64,000 nucleotides of DNA from Anaerolineales bacterium (GCA_016789305.1 JAEURJ010000013.1:372001-436000), one strand, 5' to 3'. Counted from the first letter of the stretch, positions 26,597-34,795 are shown. Notes: generated from the sequence alone by a model not told the origin. Program-made: numbers and translations.

Positions 26597-26965
26597 ATGG
26601 ATGAAGGATTGATCATTGACGATAACCGTCAAACGGCGGATGCGCTTCAGCAGATGTTGGATGTGTTGGATTTAAAGACCCGCGTGGCGTATGGGTCGAG
26701 CCCGGCGATGTCTGTGCTTGGGGCGGTGGTGCCGCGTTTTGTTTGTTTGGATATTAATATGCCCGGTGTGGATGGGACGGAAATTCTTGCCTACCTTCGC
26801 CGTGAACCGCGCTTGATGAAAGTGCCTGTCATTGTGATCACTTCTGACGATCAACCGGAGACACGTCAACGGGTGATGAAGGGTGGGGCAACTGCCATGT
26901 TGATTAAGCCGGCCACGATCGATGTGTTGGAAGCCGCATTGAAAAAAGCCGGGATATTAAGTTAA
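26597..26965 (+). CDS. Stand-alone response-regulator receiver protein
   Basis: A 122-residue CheY-like protein: LIIDDNRQTADALQQML, acceptor Asp52 in FVCLDINMPGVDG, VIVITSDD and LIKPATIDVLE. There is no output domain, so it must act by protein contact. The start is 4 bases after the MoeA-fusion stop, and GGAGG in the end of that gene is its Shine-Dalgarno, suggesting co-expression. It differs in sequence from the three related receivers at 55142, 55606 and 60750. Confidence 0.9.
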   Translation: MDEGLIIDDNRQTADALQQMLDVLDLKTRVAYGSSPAMSVLGAVVPRFVCLDINMPGVDGTEILAYLRREPRLMKVPVIVITSDDQPETRQRVMKGGATAMLIKPATIDVLEAALKKAGILS

Positions 26966-26971
26966 AGAAAC

Positions 26972-27003
26972 AGCGCGAGATGATCATCTCGCGCTTCTGT
27001 TTT
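26972..27003 (+). terminator. Palindromic terminator after the receiver gene
   Basis: AGCGCGAGATGATCATCTCGCGCT is a 24-base palindrome (12-bp arms) just after the stop, followed by TCTGTTTTA. Stable hairpin with a short T-run. Confidence 0.75.
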
Positions 27004-27005
27004 AC

Positions 27006-27046
27006 CTAACAACTCCATGCAGGTTTAACCTGCATGGAGTTGTTAG
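27006..27046 (-). terminator. Palindromic terminator of the HDAC-lipoprotein unit
   Basis: CTAACAACTCCATGCAGGTT is followed, after one base, by its exact reverse complement. It lies directly before the stop of the minus-strand lipoprotein and back to back with the previous hairpin, so the two convergent units each have their own. Confidence 0.65.
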
Positions 27047-27048
27047 CA

Positions 27049-27807
27049 TTAAGGCGCTGGCCAGGGGATGGTTGCGGGTTCCGAGAATCCGTGTTTTTCA
27101 ACGGTGTACAACACGCCTTCTGACGGAGCAGGGCAGCCCGCTTCGTCCTTGACGGTGTAGCTGGTGGTGTATTGATCGGGATACGAGAAAGTCCACCACA
27201 GATATGCGCCATTTTGGCATACGAAGGCGATGATCAAATAACCGCGGTCTTTGTCGCCGGTCATTTGCACTTGATTCCAGCTGATGGTGACTTCATCCCC
27301 GTTGCGCACTGCCGAGATTCCGCCAGGCGGTGGGTATTGGCTATAACCAACAGATTGAAGATCAAGCTCTGTGTAATACAGTGTATTGATATCTCCTGTC
27401 ACATCCACCACAGAGGGAGCGACCCAGCAGTAGTAATTCAATTTATCGAATTTCATGTAAAGCCAGCCGCTGTATTCAAAGCGCCCATTAACCTGACCGG
27501 TATCGCCGGGGTACAAATCAGCGGCGTGTAAAAATGCGACAGACGGTCCATAGCGGCAGTGAGCTTGTTTGTTCACGGTGGCACTGGGGAATGAAAATGT
27601 CGGAGTGGGTGTGATGCTGGGCGTGAAGGTAATGGTGGGTGTTAGCGTGATCGTGGGAGTAAAGGTTGCTTCCGGGGTAGCCGTTAAAGTTGGCGTGCTT
27701 GTTTCGGTGGGCGGAACCGGTGTTGGGGTTGCGAAAATTTGAGCAGGCGAATTACACGCGAGCATGGCAAAGATTGCAAAAAGGGAGGCGATTTGCTGTT
27801 TTTTCAT
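27049..27807 (-). CDS. Lipoprotein with Thr/Pro-rich linker and SH3-like region
   Basis: A 252-residue protein. Residues 1-18 form a lipoprotein signal (lipobox MLAC). Residues 27-72 are an almost pure Thr/Pro repeat linker (TPTITLTPTITFTPSITP). A folded part follows: HCRYGPSVAFLHAADLYPGDTG resembles a bacterial SH3 repeat, then VRNGDEVTISWNQVQMTG like a fibronectin III or Ig strand, and a Trp-rich YLWWTFSYPD with paired Cys. Its ATG overlaps the stop of the deacetylase-family gene by 4 bases (ATGA), so both are made together. No function recognised beyond envelope attachment. Confidence 0.75.
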   Translation of the reverse strand: MKKQQIASLFAIFAMLACNSPAQIFATPTPVPPTETSTPTLTATPEATFTPTITLTPTITFTPSITPTPTFSFPSATVNKQAHCRYGPSVAFLHAADLYPGDTGQVNGRFEYSGWLYMKFDKLNYYCWVAPSVVDVTGDINTLYYTELDLQSVGYSQYPPPGGISAVRNGDEVTISWNQVQMTGDKDRGYLIIAFVCQNGAYLWWTFSYPDQYTTSYTVKDEAGCPAPSEGVLYTVEKHGFSEPATIPWPAP

Positions 27808-28841
27808 TTGAAATTCTCCAATAAAGTGACAATATTCGTGCCAAGCGCTTCGTTGGCATAACCGCCTTCCATAATAATCGCAGTGGGCAGGTTTAAGGAA
27901 GCGATCCTTTTTCCTATTTGACTGAATCCGTGTTGGGTGACGTGGAACCTGCCCAGCGGATCGCCATCGAACGTGTCCATGCCGGTGGAAAGGACGAGAT
28001 AGTTTGGTGCAAAGTTGCGGATCATTGCCAATGCTTCGTCCAAGGCGGTGAGGTAGCCTTCATCGCCCGTGTCTTTTGGAAGCGGAAAATTTTTGTGAAA
28101 GCCCAATCCAGCACCTGCACCGGTTTCATCTGCGAAACCGGCGTAATGAGGATATTCAAAATCCGGGTTGCCGTGAATGGAAATGGTCAGCACATCACTG
28201 CGGTCGTAGAAAATATCCTGTGTGCCATTGCCGGCGTGATAATCAATATCGAGCAGGCCGACTTTTCCTTTTGCAGCAAGCCAATTGGCGGCAACGGATG
28301 CATTGTTGATGAAACAATATCCGCCCGCGTAATCTTTGCCGGCATGATGGCCCGGCGGACGACAGAGAGCGAAAGTAGATGATTGATCATTGACGATGGA
28401 TGATGCGGCACTCAATGCACAGTTGGCTGAAGAGAGGGAAGCTTTATATGTGGCTTCCACGATACATGCGGATAGATCCATCACGTAATAGCCGCCCCGT
28501 CCATGCAGGGAGCTGGTCGGTCTTGTTTTGCGGCGTAACGCAAAGGTCGCCGGTAGAAACGCATGTTGCTCAGGCGTGGCTGCAATTTCAGGATCAGAAG
28601 CCAGCCATTCGGTCCAGCAGGAGGCGAGGAAGTTAATGTACTCTTTGTCGTGCACGGCAAGAATCGGGTCGATTCCAAAATCCGTTGGTTCGATCAATTC
28701 CGCCCAAACTGTTTTTTTGAGTGCTGTCAATATCCTATCCATGCGGTCGGGATTTTCAAAGTACGGCACGCGCTTACCACCGTCAAAGACTTCGTATGGC
28801 GGGTAATGTTTGCGATGTTCTTCCGAGTAAAATATTTTCAT
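27804..28841 (-). CDS. Histone deacetylase-family hydrolase (acetylpolyamine amidohydrolase-like)
   Basis: A 345-residue zinc hydrolase. The start MKIFYSEEHRKHYPP and GKRVPYFENPDR are typical of acetylpolyamine amidohydrolases. Active-site blocks: CRPPGHHAGKDYAGGYCF (two catalytic His), LLDIDYHAGNG (zinc ligands Asp and His), STGMDTFDGDPLG (zinc Asp) and MEGGYANEALG (Tyr). It should remove acetyl groups from acetylated polyamines or lysine. Cytoplasmic. It shares a 4-base overlap with the downstream lipoprotein and is divergent from the nitroreductase, 45 bases away. Confidence 0.9.
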   Translation of the reverse strand: MKIFYSEEHRKHYPPYEVFDGGKRVPYFENPDRMDRILTALKKTVWAELIEPTDFGIDPILAVHDKEYINFLASCWTEWLASDPEIAATPEQHAFLPATFALRRKTRPTSSLHGRGGYYVMDLSACIVEATYKASLSSANCALSAASSIVNDQSSTFALCRPPGHHAGKDYAGGYCFINNASVAANWLAAKGKVGLLDIDYHAGNGTQDIFYDRSDVLTISIHGNPDFEYPHYAGFADETGAGAGLGFHKNFPLPKDTGDEGYLTALDEALAMIRNFAPNYLVLSTGMDTFDGDPLGRFHVTQHGFSQIGKRIASLNLPTAIIMEGGYANEALGTNIVTLLENFK

Positions 28842-28886
28842 AGTAAGACAATTTTACCCGCAAGCGTCATGGTGGATGGAGGAACG

Positions 28887-29444
28887 ATGGATATCATTGA
28901 TGGAATTCATGGAAGACAAACGGTCACGCAGGTGAAGCAGGATGCGGTGCCGCGCGATGTGATCGAAAAAATTTTAAGTGCCGCTGTGCAGGCTCCAAAT
29001 CACTACAAAGCGAGGCCCTGGCGATTTGTAGTTTTGACCGGGAATGGACGGAACAAATTAGGCGATGTGATGGCCGCCTCTTTTCTGGAACGGAATCCTG
29101 TCACGCCGCTCGAGGGCTTGGATAGAACCCGGGCATTGCCGCTCCGCGCTCCGGTTGTGATCGCAATCGGTGTGGACAAACCTTCCGAACCAAAAATCGT
29201 TGAAATGGAAAATATCACCGCCACTTCCGCGGCCGGAATGAATATTTTACTTGCGGCTCATGCCTTGGGGCTGGGGGCGATCTGGCGGACAGGGGAATGG
29301 GCTCGTGACCCCAAAGTCAAAGAGTTTTTAGGTTTTGCTTCCGATCAGCATATTTTAGGATTTATTTACATTGGTTATCCCGAGGTTCGACCGGAGCCGT
29401 ATGAGCGTACAGGTTTTGAAGATCGTGTAACCTGGCTGGACTAA
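28887..29444 (+). CDS. Nitroreductase family protein
   Basis: A 185-residue FMN-dependent oxidoreductase of the nitroreductase fold. Motifs: GIHGRQTVTQVKQDAVPRD, ILSAAVQAPNHYKARPWRFV, ENITATSAAGMNILLAAHALG and GFIYIGYPEVRPEP. The ATG at 28887 has GGAGG 5 bases upstream and begins where family members begin; the longer in-frame extension runs into the divergent deacetylase gene and was rejected. Reactions in the family range from nitroaromatic to flavin reduction, so the substrate is open. A terminator overlaps its stop codon. Confidence 0.9.
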   Translation: MDIIDGIHGRQTVTQVKQDAVPRDVIEKILSAAVQAPNHYKARPWRFVVLTGNGRNKLGDVMAASFLERNPVTPLEGLDRTRALPLRAPVVIAIGVDKPSEPKIVEMENITATSAAGMNILLAAHALGLGAIWRTGEWARDPKVKEFLGFASDQHILGFIYIGYPEVRPEPYERTGFEDRVTWLD

Positions 29445-29480
29445 AAAATCAACCTCTGGCAGCTCCAGAGGTTGATTTTT
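29443..29480 (+). terminator. Rho-independent terminator of the nitroreductase
   Basis: A 16-bp perfect stem (AAAAATCAACCTCTGG and complement) with a CAGCT loop. It starts at the stop codon and ends in five Ts. Confidence 0.85.
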
Positions 29481-29501
29481 AGGTGCACAATTTTCAGAGA
29501 A

Positions 29502-29530
29502 TTGACATGTCCCATCTTTTCACGTATAAG
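29502..29530 (+). promoter_or_regulatory. Sigma-70-type promoter (TTGACA-17-TATAAG)
   Basis: TTGACA at 29502-29507, 17-base spacer, TATAAG at 29525-29530. It is well placed for the small membrane protein at 29559 and possibly the cytochrome c gene after it. One of the best promoters in the window. Confidence 0.75.
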
Positions 29531-29558
29531 GGAACCATCTACTATTTTGGAGGCGAAT

Positions 29559-29768
29559 ATGTTTGCTTTGCGATTGTTGTCTGAGAGTGGGGAAGGTCCC
29601 AACACCGAATTGTTATGGTTGTTGTATGTGGTGATCGCTATTTTTCTACTGGCGATCATTGTCGGGTGGTGGGCGGATTCGGGAAAACAGGATCAGCCCG
29701 ACGTTAAGCAGGAAGCTATCAAGTCCATGAAGAAGGATAAGGAATTAAAAGGCGGGCGCAGGAAATAA
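29559..29768 (+). CDS. Small single-span membrane protein of unknown function
   Basis: A 69-residue protein with one transmembrane helix (ELLWLLYVVIAIFLLAIIVGWW, about residues 17-38) and a charged, Lys-rich C-terminal tail. GGAGG precedes the ATG by 5 bases and a good promoter is just upstream, so it is a real gene. It is followed 47 bases later by the cytochrome c lipoprotein. I do not recognise the family. Position at the head of the oxidase region hints at a respiratory accessory role, but nothing in the sequence proves it. Confidence 0.75.
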   Translation: MFALRLLSESGEGPNTELLWLLYVVIAIFLLAIIVGWWADSGKQDQPDVKQEAIKSMKKDKELKGGRRK

Positions 29769-29815
29769 GCTGCCTGTATGTATAATCGCGAAAAAAAATA
29801 AGTTGGAGGTTTTCA

Positions 29816-30220
29816 GTGAAGAAGATTGTGTTTGGTGTTTTGATTTTAGCCGCGTTGTCTCTCGCAGCTTGTACTACAAGTTCCAATTCCAGTGTGGAGG
29901 CTACACTTGCCCCTGTTCCCGCCGAATATGCCGGGCAGACAAATCCATTGAGTGCGGATGCGGCCAGTGCCGGTGCGGAAGTTTTCAAGACCAACTGTGT
30001 GCCGTGTCACGGAGAACAAGGACATGGGGATGGCCCTGCGGGTGCAGCTTTGGATCCCGCTCCCAAGAATTTGGCCGAACTGCAAGCGGTGACCAGCGAC
30101 GATTATCTTTTCTGGCGTATCAATACCGGCAAAAGCGGTACATCGATGGTTGGGTGGAAGGGCATCCTGACGGATGAACAGATCTGGCAGGTGGTTGCTT
30201 TCATCCGCACTTTGAAATAG
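29816..30220 (+). CDS. Lipoprotein c-type cytochrome (class I, monoheme)
   Basis: A 134-residue exported cytochrome. Residues 1-19 form a lipoprotein signal with lipobox LAAC; a short linker leads to the heme motif CVPCHGEQGHGDG at about residue 62. The methionine ligand is probably the Met of GTSMVGWKG, and the C-terminal helix is IWQVVAFIRTLK. The start is GTG with TTGGAGG ahead. It likely donates electrons to the caa3 oxidase encoded downstream. A hairpin follows the stop. Confidence 0.9.
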   Translation: MKKIVFGVLILAALSLAACTTSSNSSVEATLAPVPAEYAGQTNPLSADAASAGAEVFKTNCVPCHGEQGHGDGPAGAALDPAPKNLAELQAVTSDDYLFWRINTGKSGTSMVGWKGILTDEQIWQVVAFIRTLK

Positions 30221-30239
30221 GAAGTACGTTTAATTCGCG

Positions 30240-30273
30240 GCCGGCGCATTAATCTGGATGCGTCGGCTTTATT
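30240..30273 (+). terminator. Hairpin after the cytochrome c gene
   Basis: GCCGGCGCAT and ATGCGTCGGC pair (one G-T) around an 8-base loop, then TTTATTTG. Likely a terminator. Confidence 0.65.
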
Positions 30274-30309
30274 TGACAGGATTATAATTTTTAAAAAGGA
30301 GATTTATCC

Positions 30310-30774
30310 ATGCCCATTTCTGCTGGTATTCCCGCACCCGAGTTTGAAATGTTGGACGACACCGGAACATCGCGCAAGCTGTCTGATTTTCGCGGCAAGA
30401 ACGTGATTCTTTATTTTTATCCAAAGGATGATACTCCTGGCTGTACGAAAGAAGCATGTAACTTTCGCGACGATTACTCCGCTTATGAAAAGGCCGGAGT
30501 GGTGATCTTGGGTGTGAGTCCCGATTCTGTGGAATCGCATGTGAAATTCAAGAAGAAGTTTCAACTGCAATTCCCCCTGCTCGCGGATGACGAGCATAAA
30601 GTATGTGACGCGTATGGCGTATGGGGACCCAAGAAATTCATGGGTAAGGAATACGAAGGTGTGCTGCGAACGACCTTTCTGATCGATGTGGATGGAAATA
30701 TCAAGAAGGTATATGAAAACGTCCGCCCGGCGGAGCATAGCTCGGAATTGCTGGGGGAGCTTGGGTTGGCGTAA
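30310..30774 (+). CDS. bcp: Thioredoxin-dependent peroxiredoxin, Bcp/PrxQ type
   Basis: A 154-residue peroxidase that reduces hydroperoxides with thioredoxin. The active site is YPKDDTPGCTKEACNFRDDY: the peroxidatic Cys of TPGCT and the resolving Cys five residues later, as in atypical two-Cys PrxQ enzymes. GVSPDSVESHVKFKKKFQ and LRTTFLIDVDGNI are further matches. AGGAG precedes the ATG. Lies between cytochrome c and the oxidase genes, consistent with protection against respiratory peroxide, though this link is inferred. Confidence 0.93.
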   Translation: MPISAGIPAPEFEMLDDTGTSRKLSDFRGKNVILYFYPKDDTPGCTKEACNFRDDYSAYEKAGVVILGVSPDSVESHVKFKKKFQLQFPLLADDEHKVCDAYGVWGPKKFMGKEYEGVLRTTFLIDVDGNIKKVYENVRPAEHSSELLGELGLA

Positions 30775-30883
30775 TTTTCAAATTCGCGGGTGGGATTAAG
30801 TAATGTCTTGGAAGAGGTTTTGCCGATTTTCCGGCTCCAGCCGGAGTTTGCCGCGAGGCGAAGGTCAGGCCGCCAAAAAAGTA

Positions 30884-30912
30884 GTGACAATTAAACGGGA
30901 ATTTGATATACT
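30884..30912 (+). promoter_or_regulatory. Sigma-70-type promoter of the oxidase operon
   Basis: GTGACA at 30884-30889, 17-base spacer, TATACT at 30907-30912. Transcripts would carry a 5' leader of about 100 bases before the subunit II ATG. Upstream (30831-30844) a CCGGCT..AGCCGG hairpin in GC-rich sequence may mark the end of the previous unit. The 243-base gap holds no gene. Confidence 0.65.
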
Positions 30913-31017
30913 AGCTAGGTTGTGAAAATTGAGACAAATTCTACGGAATTTATCCATTTTTCATTCCCATCAATAAATCGGGGTTTTCCCCGTTTGAATA
31001 TTTTGAGGAGAGAGTCT

Positions 31018-32037
31018 ATGCGACATTTTGTGGCTGTGGGAATTTGGGTCATTGTATTGGCCGTTCTCACTTATGCTGGCATCAATGCTTCCGGCCTTGC
31101 AACGCAAATGAATCCTGTAGTTGCAAGTACCCAGGCGGTCTCGATTGACAGTTTATGGCACGGGGAAATGGTTGTTCTTTCCTTTTTGTTTGCCTTGATC
31201 GTTGCGCCGATCACATACAGCCTGGTCGTTTTTCGACGCAGGAAAGGTGAAACCGGCGAGGGTGTGCACTTCGAAGGCAATACCAGCCTTGAGATCGGCT
31301 GGACCGTGGCTCCGCTGGTTTTGGTGGTTGTGTTTGCTTATTGGGGGGCGTACTCGCTGGGTGAAACACGACGCGTAGATCCGAATGCACTGGTGATCAA
31401 TGTAAAGGCTCAACAATTCACCTGGACTTTTGAGTATCCCGAATACGGAATTATCAGCAAGGAATTGCATTTGCCGGTGAATCAGCAGGTCGTGCTTAAG
31501 ATGCAGTCCGCGGATGTGATCCATTCTTTTTGGGTGCCTGAATTTCGCGTCAAACAGGACGTTGTGCCTGGGCGCGTGACCGAATACAGAATCACCCCTT
31601 CATTAGTGGGTGATTACAAAGTCCGCTGCTCGGAATTGTGCGGCACATCCCATGCTTATATGGAAAGCCCGGTGATCGTAAATGAAATTGCAGATTACGA
31701 CGCATGGATCGCGGAACAAAAAGTGATCGCTGAAGAGGCTGGGAAAACACCGGAAGGTCAGGGTCAACTGTTGACCGTCAAGAACGGATGTGTAGGCTGT
31801 CATTCGATTGATGGAACGCCGCTTACCGGTCCCACCTGGTTGAATCTCTACGGTGCAGAAGTGGAATTAACGGATGGCACTACTGTGCTGGCCGACGATG
31901 CGTACATTGCCCAATCCATTCTTGAACCGAATGCAGCAGTCGTCAAGGATTATCCATCTCCCTCATTAATGCCCGTGTTTGCCTTGACCGATGAGGATAT
32001 TGCAAACATCACCGCGTATATTAAGACGCTGAAATAA
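31018..32037 (+). CDS. ctaC: Cytochrome c oxidase subunit II with C-terminal cytochrome c domain (caa3 type)
   Basis: A 339-residue protein. An N-terminal membrane helix (about residues 7-24) and a second one after residue 45 flank the CuA domain, whose ligands lie in IHSFWVPEFRVKQD and CSELCGTSHAYM (Cys204, Cys208, His, Met). The C-terminal domain has the heme motif CVGCH (258-262) and the methionine ligand near SLMPVF. Electrons go from the fused heme c to CuA. The ATG at 31018 follows GAGGAG and matches the hydrophobic start; the longer frame to 30922 was rejected. Confidence 0.96.
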   Translation: MRHFVAVGIWVIVLAVLTYAGINASGLATQMNPVVASTQAVSIDSLWHGEMVVLSFLFALIVAPITYSLVVFRRRKGETGEGVHFEGNTSLEIGWTVAPLVLVVVFAYWGAYSLGETRRVDPNALVINVKAQQFTWTFEYPEYGIISKELHLPVNQQVVLKMQSADVIHSFWVPEFRVKQDVVPGRVTEYRITPSLVGDYKVRCSELCGTSHAYMESPVIVNEIADYDAWIAEQKVIAEEAGKTPEGQGQLLTVKNGCVGCHSIDGTPLTGPTWLNLYGAEVELTDGTTVLADDAYIAQSILEPNAAVVKDYPSPSLMPVFALTDEDIANITAYIKTLK

Positions 32038-32059
32038 TCTTGCAAAGGACTTTCTAACT

Positions 32060-33955
32060 ATGAAGCGTTTCTCATCAAGTGCTCTCGCACACGGTCTGCT
32101 CTGGCAGTTGATCGGTACATTATTTGGCGCCGGCCTGATCACAGGTATCCGCGCGATTATGGGACTGGAATTAACTGCCAAGTTTTTCTTCACCGAACCG
32201 GCATGGGTATTGGGCGGTTTCATCGGTGCCATTTCATTTCTCTTCGGCTCCGGCGTGACCAGTGACTGGGTCAAGTGGGCGCGTGGAATCGATACTCCCG
32301 AGCATCACGAAGAACATTACAGCGGCTGGGAAAAATTCGTCAACGTCTCTCTTGACCACAAGGTGATCGGTATTCAATACACCATCGTGGCATTGGCATT
32401 GATCTGTATCGGCGGCACCTTTGCGATGATCTTCCGCACGGAACTTGCCGCTTCCCAATTGCAATTCCTCACGACCGATTTGAATTTATTCGGCCAGAAC
32501 GGTCCACAGATTTACAACACGTTGATGTCCCTGCATGGCATGATCATGATCGTTTCCATTCTGCTGGGTATTTCAGGCATTATCAACTATGTGGTTCCGC
32601 TCTTGCTCGGTGCACAGGACATGGCTTTCCCGCGTTTGAATGCCTTCTCCTTCTGGATCGCTGTGCCTGCTGCAGTTCTTTTGCTTTCAAGCCTTGTACT
32701 CGGCGGTTTTGACACAGGCTGGACTGGCTATCCTCCGCTTTCATCCCGTGCTCCCGTTGGCGTGCAAATGTTCTTTATGGGTGTGTTTGTGGCTGGCTGG
32801 TCGTCGATTTTGGGTTCATTAAATGTGATCGTCACCGTGCTTCGTATGCGCGCAAAAGGCATGAACGCCATGCGCATGCCGATCTTTGTGTGGGCCGCGA
32901 TTGCCACTTCCATTATCGCCATGACTGCCACACAGTTCATTGGTCTTGCCTTCCAATTGGTTTTGTTTCAGCGCTTGCTGGGTATGGGTTTCTTCGACCC
33001 GGCCAAGGGTGGTAATCCTGTTCTGTTCCAACACCTGTTCTGGTTCTATTCACATCCAGCCGTATACGTATTCATTCTCCCCGGCCTCGGCGTGATCTCT
33101 GAACTGTTGCCTGTGTTCGTCCGCAAGCCATTGTTTGGTTATCGCTGGATCGCCATGTCCTCTTTGGGTATCGCGCTCGTCGGCTTTGTGGTTTGGGCAC
33201 ATCACATGTTCACCTCCGGCATGAACGAATACTTGCGCGTGCCTTTCATGTACAGCACGTTATTGGTTGCCATCCCAACAGGTGTAAAGTTCTTCTCGTG
33301 GGTTGCCACGATCTGGCAGGGCAAGATCACAACTCCCACTCCGATGTTATTTGTCCTTGGCGGGATCATTGTCTTCCTTTTGGGTGGTCTCTCAGGTCCT
33401 CCCAATGCAACAGTTTCCACTGACCTTCATTTGCACGATACCTATTTCATCGTGGGTCACTTCCACGACACGATCTTCGGTGGTTTCGTATTTCCATTCT
33501 TCGCTGCTTTGTATTACTGGTTCCCCAAAGCAACCGGCCGCCGCATGAACGAGACTCTCGGAAAAATTCATTTCTGGTTGATGACTCCCTCTTTTTTGAT
33601 CATGACCTTTGGCATGATGTATGTCGGCTTGCTCGGTATGCGCCGCCGTATCGTGGACTATGATCCAGCGCTTGGCTTGGATACCTCCCATCTGGTGCTC
33701 ACCATCTGCGGATTTGGCATTGCCATCTCGGTGGCGATCTTCCTATATAACTTCTTCAATAGCATCAAAAACGGTGAAAAAGCCGAAGGTAACCTGTGGA
33801 ATTCCCGCTCTCCGGAATGGCAGGTCCCTTCCCCAATGCCCATGCACAATTACGACCAGCCTTTTGAAGTGGTCGGTGAGCCTTATGATTATGGTTTGGA
33901 AGGTTCCCAATATGTCAAATTTTCATCTGCGCCTGCGAAAAGCAAGCATAAATAA
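32060..33955 (+). CDS. ctaD: Cytochrome c oxidase subunit I, A2-type
   Basis: A 631-residue polytopic heme-copper oxidase core. Heme and CuB ligands are visible: LHGMIMIVSI (low-spin heme His), FWFYSHPAVYVFILPG with CuB His332 and the cross-linked Tyr, HHMFTSGM, and HDTYFIVGHFH. The YSHPxVY form, lacking the Glu of HPEV, places it in the A2 subgroup like Thermus caa3. An extra N-terminal stretch of about 90 residues carries two hydrophobic segments. A weak AGGAC is its only Shine-Dalgarno. It reduces O2 to water and pumps protons. Confidence 0.96.
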   Translation: MKRFSSSALAHGLLWQLIGTLFGAGLITGIRAIMGLELTAKFFFTEPAWVLGGFIGAISFLFGSGVTSDWVKWARGIDTPEHHEEHYSGWEKFVNVSLDHKVIGIQYTIVALALICIGGTFAMIFRTELAASQLQFLTTDLNLFGQNGPQIYNTLMSLHGMIMIVSILLGISGIINYVVPLLLGAQDMAFPRLNAFSFWIAVPAAVLLLSSLVLGGFDTGWTGYPPLSSRAPVGVQMFFMGVFVAGWSSILGSLNVIVTVLRMRAKGMNAMRMPIFVWAAIATSIIAMTATQFIGLAFQLVLFQRLLGMGFFDPAKGGNPVLFQHLFWFYSHPAVYVFILPGLGVISELLPVFVRKPLFGYRWIAMSSLGIALVGFVVWAHHMFTSGMNEYLRVPFMYSTLLVAIPTGVKFFSWVATIWQGKITTPTPMLFVLGGIIVFLLGGLSGPPNATVSTDLHLHDTYFIVGHFHDTIFGGFVFPFFAALYYWFPKATGRRMNETLGKIHFWLMTPSFLIMTFGMMYVGLLGMRRRIVDYDPALGLDTSHLVLTICGFGIAISVAIFLYNFFNSIKNGEKAEGNLWNSRSPEWQVPSPMPMHNYDQPFEVVGEPYDYGLEGSQYVKFSSAPAKSKHK

Positions 33956-33969
33956 AGGGGAGGAGCAAA

Positions 33970-34758
33970 ATGTCTCATACACAGGATAAATCTTCTGCTC
34001 TCGGCCAGGGCGTGGTGGTTTTTGTTTATTTGGCCATCTTGTCTGTTTTGGAATATTTCGTTGCAGTAGCCTTCGATGCCACTTCCATTTTGATTGTGGT
34101 CGCAGTTGTCAAGGCGGCGCTCGTCATGTACTACTTCATGCACATTTACAAGTTGAATGAAGAAAGCGACGGCGACGAACATTCGTATGCATACAAGACG
34201 GGAACGAATCGGATCGGCCTGTGGCTGTTCCTGCTTTCGGACGGTTTTGTCTTCGCTGGATTGTTGGTCATGCGCTCCAACTTGCTCGGCCTGACCCGAC
34301 CTCCGCTGAATCAGCTCCTTGGTTTGGGTGTGACTTCAGTTCTTTTGATCTCCTCCTTTTTCATGAATCGAGGCGAAACTGCCCTCGCTTACGGAGACGT
34401 CAAGGCGTTCATGCGCAACACCATGATCACTTTTATTTTGGGACTAGGCTTCCTGCTTGGCGTGGTTCTCGTCGAATGGCGTTTGGCTGCCCATGAGGGT
34501 TTGATCGCCAGCTTTGGCAACCCAGCTGTTGGTCCTGTGGGAGCCGTTTTCTATATGATGACCGGTATGCACGCTTTTCATGTGCTGACCGGGTTGATCT
34601 TCCTCGCTGTGGTTTGGAACAATGCGCGCAAGGGTCTGTACACTGCAGAGAAGCATTACCCTGCAGAAGCCGCCGCAGTCTACTGGCACTTCGTCGACCT
34701 GGTGTGGATCTTCTTCTACCCAGCCCTGTACTTGATCGGCAAAGCCATAGCGATATAA
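33970..34758 (+). CDS. ctaE: Fusion of cytochrome c oxidase subunit IV-like and subunit III domains
   Basis: A 262-residue protein. The first 60 residues are two helices like bacterial subunit IV (VYLAILSVLEYFVAVAF and VVAVVKAALVMYYFMHIYKL). The rest is subunit III: IGLWLFLLSDGFVFAGLLVMR, MRNTMITFILGLGFLLG, FYMMTGMHAFHVLTGLIFLAV and YWHFVDLVWIFFYPALYL. AGGAG precedes the ATG by 6 bases. In many bacteria these are two genes, so this is a gene fusion. A terminator follows directly. Confidence 0.9.
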   Translation: MSHTQDKSSALGQGVVVFVYLAILSVLEYFVAVAFDATSILIVVAVVKAALVMYYFMHIYKLNEESDGDEHSYAYKTGTNRIGLWLFLLSDGFVFAGLLVMRSNLLGLTRPPLNQLLGLGVTSVLLISSFFMNRGETALAYGDVKAFMRNTMITFILGLGFLLGVVLVEWRLAAHEGLIASFGNPAVGPVGAVFYMMTGMHAFHVLTGLIFLAVVWNNARKGLYTAEKHYPAEAAAVYWHFVDLVWIFFYPALYLIGKAIAI

Positions 34759-34761
34759 TTG

Positions 34762-34795
34762 AAAAATCCGCTGCCGAGAATGGCGGCGGATTTTT
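34762..34795 (+). terminator. Terminator after the oxidase structural genes
   Basis: AAAAATCCGCTGCC and GGCGGCGGATTTTT form a 14-bp stem with one G-T pair, followed by Ts. It separates structural subunits from the assembly genes, which probably have their own promoter in 34796-34921; I see none clearly. Confidence 0.8.

Noticed and set aside
27006..27046. Attachment site or regulator-binding palindrome
   Set aside because: The 20-base arms sit exactly between a stop codon and another hairpin of a convergent gene; termination explains them more simply.
28563..28886. 108-codon N-terminal extension of the nitroreductase
   Set aside because: It overlaps the divergent deacetylase-family gene and lacks family similarity; the start at 28887 has a perfect GGAGG.
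33321..33699. Several frames on the minus strand within subunit I
   Set aside because: They are shadows of a highly conserved oxidase gene on the plus strand and show no independent start or family match.
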